Source: Oscillospiraceae bacterium (GTDB lineage: Bacteria > Bacillota > Clostridia > Oscillospirales > Oscillospiraceae). Taken from it: DNA of 7,150 nucleotides. Below the pieces are notes generated by a model, which made no database searches, had not been told where the DNA came from, and worked only from the letters and a program-made list of their open reading frames with translations. Each line of letters opens with the position of its first letter. The stretch's first letter is position 1. The position numbers and the translations under genes were made by a program. The DNA is taken from positions 1-7,150 of the forward strand of contig JAFQSI010000281.1 in NCBI GenBank assembly GCA_017409645.1, given 5' to 3'. Shown here one piece after another: positions 5,748 to 7,150 of the stretch.

Positions 5748-6604
5748 TCCAAAAAATCCTCCAATCCCAGGCCTGCGCCCATTTTCTGGAGCCTGTCCAT
5801 GGCCTGGCGCTCGATCTGCCGGACCCGCTCCCGGGAGATGCCCAGGCTGCGCCCGATCTCCTCGAGACTGTGACAGACGCCGTCCTCCATGCCGAAATGC
5901 AGCTGCAGGATGGTCCGCTGGCGTTCGTTCAGCTCCATCATCATGCCGTCGAGCAGGTCCTTCAGCTCCCGGCGGATCAGCTCCGCCTGGGGCTGCAGAT
6001 CCTCAGAGGGCAGCAGCGTGCCGACGGTGTCCTCTCCCTTCTCCCCCACAGGGATGTCCAGGGAGCTGACCTCGGGGATCAGGGCCAGAAGCTCCTCCAC
6101 CTTTTCCCGGGAAAAGCCGGTCTGCTCCGCCAGCTCCCGGGCCGTCGGGTCCCGACCCAGCTCTGCGCGCAGCTCCGCCCGGGCAGCCTCCAGCTTTCGC
6201 ATCCGCTCGGCGGTGTAGGCTGGGACGCGGATCACGCCGCTGTGGTCGTTCAGACTCATGCCAATCCGCTGGCGGATCCACTTGGTGGCGTAGGTGGAAA
6301 AGCGGAAATCCAGGGTATAGTCAAATTTTTTCGCCGCAGTGATCAGGCCGAGGGAGCCCTCCTGGATCAGGTCCAGCAGCGGCACGCCCTGGCCCGCATA
6401 TTCCCTGGCCACGGACACCACCAGCCGCAGATTGGCGCTGACCATGGCACGGATGGCGTCCTCATCCCCGGCGGCACAGCGCCGGGCCAGCTCCCGCTCC
6501 TGCTGGGCCGTCAGCAGCGGGTAGCGCCGGATCTCGGACATGTACTGACGCACATCCTCCTCACCGGTACTCAAAACATCCGTTTCCGGAAGCTCGATTG
6601 TCAT
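5744..6604 (-). CDS. Sigma-70 family RNA polymerase sigma factor at the dnaG locus
   Basis: A 286-residue sigma factor located where Firmicutes keep sigA/rpoD, directly after dnaG. It begins at region 1.2 (DVRQYMSEIRRYPLL, 17-31), with no region 1.1. Region 2 runs about 53-128, with LLDLIQEGSLGL (76-87) for core binding and FRFSTYATKWIRQRIG (100-115) for melting and -10 reading. Region 3 runs about 131-195, with a finger-like SLDIPVGEKGEDTVG. Region 4 runs about 215-280, with a canonical -35 HTH including SRERVRQIER (257-266). The C-terminus LEDFLE matches the usual end of SigA. Compared with E. coli sigma-70, Trp433 is Lys (K108) and Thr440 is Gly (G115), and the IADQARTIR stretch is LNDHSGVIR. 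It may therefore be a diverged or alternative factor rather than the primary sigma, so no symbol is given. It overlaps dnaG and the next gene by 4 nt each. A weak GGGGGAT precedes the ATG, suggesting translational coupling. Confidence 0.92.
   Translation of the reverse strand: MTIELPETDVLSTGEEDVRQYMSEIRRYPLLTAQQERELARRCAAGDEDAIRAMVSANLRLVVSVAREYAGQGVPLLDLIQEGSLGLITAAKKFDYTLDFRFSTYATKWIRQRIGMSLNDHSGVIRVPAYTAERMRKLEAARAELRAELGRDPTARELAEQTGFSREKVEELLALIPEVSSLDIPVGEKGEDTVGTLLPSEDLQPQAELIRRELKDLLDGMMMELNERQRTILQLHFGMEDGVCHSLEEIGRSLGISRERVRQIERQAMDRLQKMGAGLGLEDFLE
5750..5756 (-). other. In-phase -1 slippery heptamer at the sigma/sigma-like junction
   Basis: The minus strand reads T TTT TTG in the frame of the upstream sigma gene (codons GAT TTT TTG GAA TGA). 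A -1 slip here moves ribosomes to GGA ATG AAC, the frame of the second sigma-like gene, giving a fusion of about 630 residues. GGAGG (5762-5758) is 1 nt upstream, nearer than the usual stimulatory distance. No strong hairpin lies 5-9 nt downstream; the closest is the perfect inverted repeat at 5704-5718. The heptamer codes for the conserved FL of the sigma C-terminus, so it could be incidental. Confidence 0.3.
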
Positions 6605-7150
6605 CCGCGATATCCCCCGCTTTCTTTCTTGCGGTTGCGCAGGGCCAGCAGATCCGCATCGGAAGAGACGCTGCGCTTGCGGCTCCGGGCGTGGATGATG
6701 TCCACATAGTCCCGGAAGGCCTGTTCGTTGATGGGGCCGGACTGTCCCTGAGCGATCATGGCGATGTGGGAGGCCTGGTCCGTATCCAGGTCCTCCAGGG
6801 AGGCCACACTGACCCCCAGACCGCTTTTGTGCCGGAACTGAAGCTGGGTATAGACGTTAGCGAACAGGGGCACCGAGAATTCCTCGGGCTTCAGCTCCCC
6901 TGCCAGATCCAGCAGCGCCGGCTCCCGCAGGGCCATGGCGATGAGCCCCTCCTCCGCACGGGCGGATTTGACGTCATCGTAGCGGATGGTGCGGCTCTTG
7001 GGCTGCAGATTCCGGGCAGGCGACAGGTCGATCTTCTCCTGGGCCCGTTTCTCCCGGCGCATGCGGTTTTTGAAGGCCTTGTTTACCTCCATCTGCATGG
7101 CCTCAAAGCTGATCTTGCCCTCCTCGGCCACCCGGTGGCCGTAGACCTCC
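6601..7150 (-). CDS. dnaG: DNA primase, C-terminal part including the helicase-binding domain (partial)
   Basis: The frame is open from the right window edge (first full codon at 7149, reading EVYGHRVAEEGKISFEAM) to TGA at 6601-6603, giving 183 residues. The start EVYGHRVAEEGKIS, the following basic helix (VNKAFKNRMRREKRAQEK) and NLQPKSR belong to the C-terminal side of DnaG after the catalytic TOPRIM domain. The segment from ARAEEGLIAMALREPALLDLAGEL onward is the alpha-helical domain that binds DnaB helicase at the fork. The zinc-binding and TOPRIM domains lie outside the window. Identification rests on this tail plus the classical dnaG-sigma gene order of the macromolecular synthesis operon. 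A GTG at 7131 in this frame is internal and not the true start. The stop overlaps the sigma start by 4 nt (ATGA). The operon promoter must lie further upstream, beyond the window. Confidence 0.85.
   Translation of the reverse strand, partial: EVYGHRVAEEGKISFEAMQMEVNKAFKNRMRREKRAQEKIDLSPARNLQPKSRTIRYDDVKSARAEEGLIAMALREPALLDLAGELKPEEFSVPLFANVYTQLQFRHKSGLGVSVASLEDLDTDQASHIAMIAQGQSGPINEQAFRDYVDIIHARSRKRSVSSDADLLALRNRKKESGGYRG

Noticed and set aside
4040..5873. Long plus-strand frames (563 and 395 codons) opposite cmk and the sigma-like gene
   Set aside because: One reads as P/R/G/S-rich and the other as Q/L/H/G-rich antisense translation, both typical of the complement of GC-rich coding DNA, and they overlap well-supported genes.

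Overview
The window fits a high-GC, Gram-positive anaerobe of the class Clostridia, most likely a gut-type Oscillospiraceae or relative. The grounds are the IspH-S1 ribosomal protein fusion known from Clostridia, strong AGGAGG-type ribosome binding sites, a GC-rich coding style, and an ECF sigma / single-pass membrane regulator pair. The intergenic hairpin-rich repeat also resembles elements I recall as common in gut Clostridia. The species cannot be named from sequence alone.

Layout, left to right. Positions 1-96 (+) hold the last 31 codons of a membrane protein, followed by a perfect hairpin. Positions 181-1523 (+) hold a two-gene unit overlapping by 4 nt: an ECF-type sigma factor and a probable membrane anti-sigma factor or sensor. 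A candidate ECF-type promoter lies just upstream. A bidirectional terminator at 1542-1567 separates this unit from a small Dabb-family protein on the minus strand (1580-1864). Positions 1900-2015 carry a palindromic intergenic repeat made of two inverted hairpin units, followed by the terminator (2026-2057) of a long minus-strand operon.

That operon fills 2070-7150. In transcription order it is: the 3' end of dnaG (primase), a sigma-70 factor of 286 aa, a second and degenerate sigma-70-like protein of 348 aa, cmk (CMP/dCMP kinase), and an ispH-S1 fusion of 645 aa. Three of the four junctions are 4-nt ATGA overlaps and the other has only 13 nt, so strong translational coupling is expected. The operon links replication priming, transcription initiation, nucleotide supply, isoprenoid synthesis and translation.

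The most interesting part is the tandem sigma pair. The first protein keeps intact regions 2.3 and 4.2 but lacks region 1.1 and has changed residues in the -10-reading helix. The second keeps a region 1.1-like domain, region 1.2 and the WWIRQ segment, but has lost region 2.3 and every basic -35-contact residue. A -1 slippery heptamer lies in correct phase at their junction. The fusion gene ispH-S1 also appears to contain its own internal promoter, Shine-Dalgarno and ATG in an AT-rich patch, which could let S1 be made alone.
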